A stretch of 6,278 nt of DNA from Clostridiales bacterium. GTDB taxonomy: Bacteria; Bacillota; Clostridia; Christensenellales; CAG-138. Position 1 is the stretch's first letter; each line of letters opens with the position of its first letter. Shown here piece after piece: positions 6,227 to 6,278 of this stretch. The position numbers were made by a program, and so were the translations under genes. The notes under the pieces were generated by a model. It made no database searches. It was not told where the DNA came from and saw only the letters and a list, made by a program, of their open reading frames with translations. The DNA lies in NCBI GenBank assembly GCA_012511925.1, contig JAAZFD010000209.1:1-6278 (forward strand). The letters are read 5' to 3'.

Positions 6227-6278
6227 TTATGAGTTACCTTGCACGATTTCAACGCTGAAATACGAGGTTGTGTAGAAC
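6227..6278 (-). CDS. C-terminal end of an upstream gene, possibly a minor pilin
   Basis: Only the last 16 codons and a TAA stop are visible, reading FYTTSYFSVEIVQGNS. This is the only minus-strand frame here that is open to the edge and stops just before the next ribosome site. The TTSYFSVEI ending resembles the final strand of GspK/PilX-type minor pilins, which often close with a serine-aromatic-hydrophobic strand. Sixteen residues cannot prove this. The 18-base gap to the next gene implies the same operon. Confidence 0.5.
   Translation of the reverse strand, partial: FYTTSYFSVEIVQGNS

Overview
The window is a stretch of a single minus-strand operon encoding a type IV pilus (or closely related type II secretion-like) assembly machine. 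The even, low-to-moderate GC, the strong AGGAGG-like ribosome sites, the TTG starts and the KKG-FTLAE style prepilin signals suggest a Bacillota/Clostridia-like organism, possibly an uncultured lineage. That assignment is an inference. No rRNA, tRNA, mobile element, CRISPR array or terminator was seen.

In the direction of transcription (high to low coordinates) the layout is: the last 16 codons of an upstream gene whose end resembles a minor pilin (6278-6227); a prepilin-like protein with a TTG start (6208-5618); a second prepilin-like protein (5602-5051); a PilM-like actin-fold protein with an acidic insertion (5025-3739); a canonical minor prepilin with FTLAE (3728-3153); a PilX/ComGG-like prepilin overlapping it by 8 bases (3160-2657); the prepilin peptidase PilD (2627-1779); the inner-membrane platform protein PilC (1748-540); and the N-terminal 175 residues of the assembly ATPase PilB (525-1, running off the left edge). 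Gaps between genes are 10-30 bases, apart from the one overlap, so the whole window looks like one transcript. No gene-free stretch exceeds 50 bases.

The working model follows known type IV pilus biology. PilD cuts and methylates the prepilins, PilB powers extrusion through PilC, PilM is the cytoplasmic ring component, and the pilins form the fibre or its tip complex. Three departures from the textbook stand out. Three of the four complete pilin-like proteins lack the conserved Glu at mature position 5. PilM has lost the glycines of its nucleotide-binding motifs and carries a long Ala/Glu-rich acidic insertion. No PilN or PilO partner is visible between or beside these genes. Together these suggest a divergent pilus in which PilM acts as a scaffold rather than a nucleotide-binding protein.
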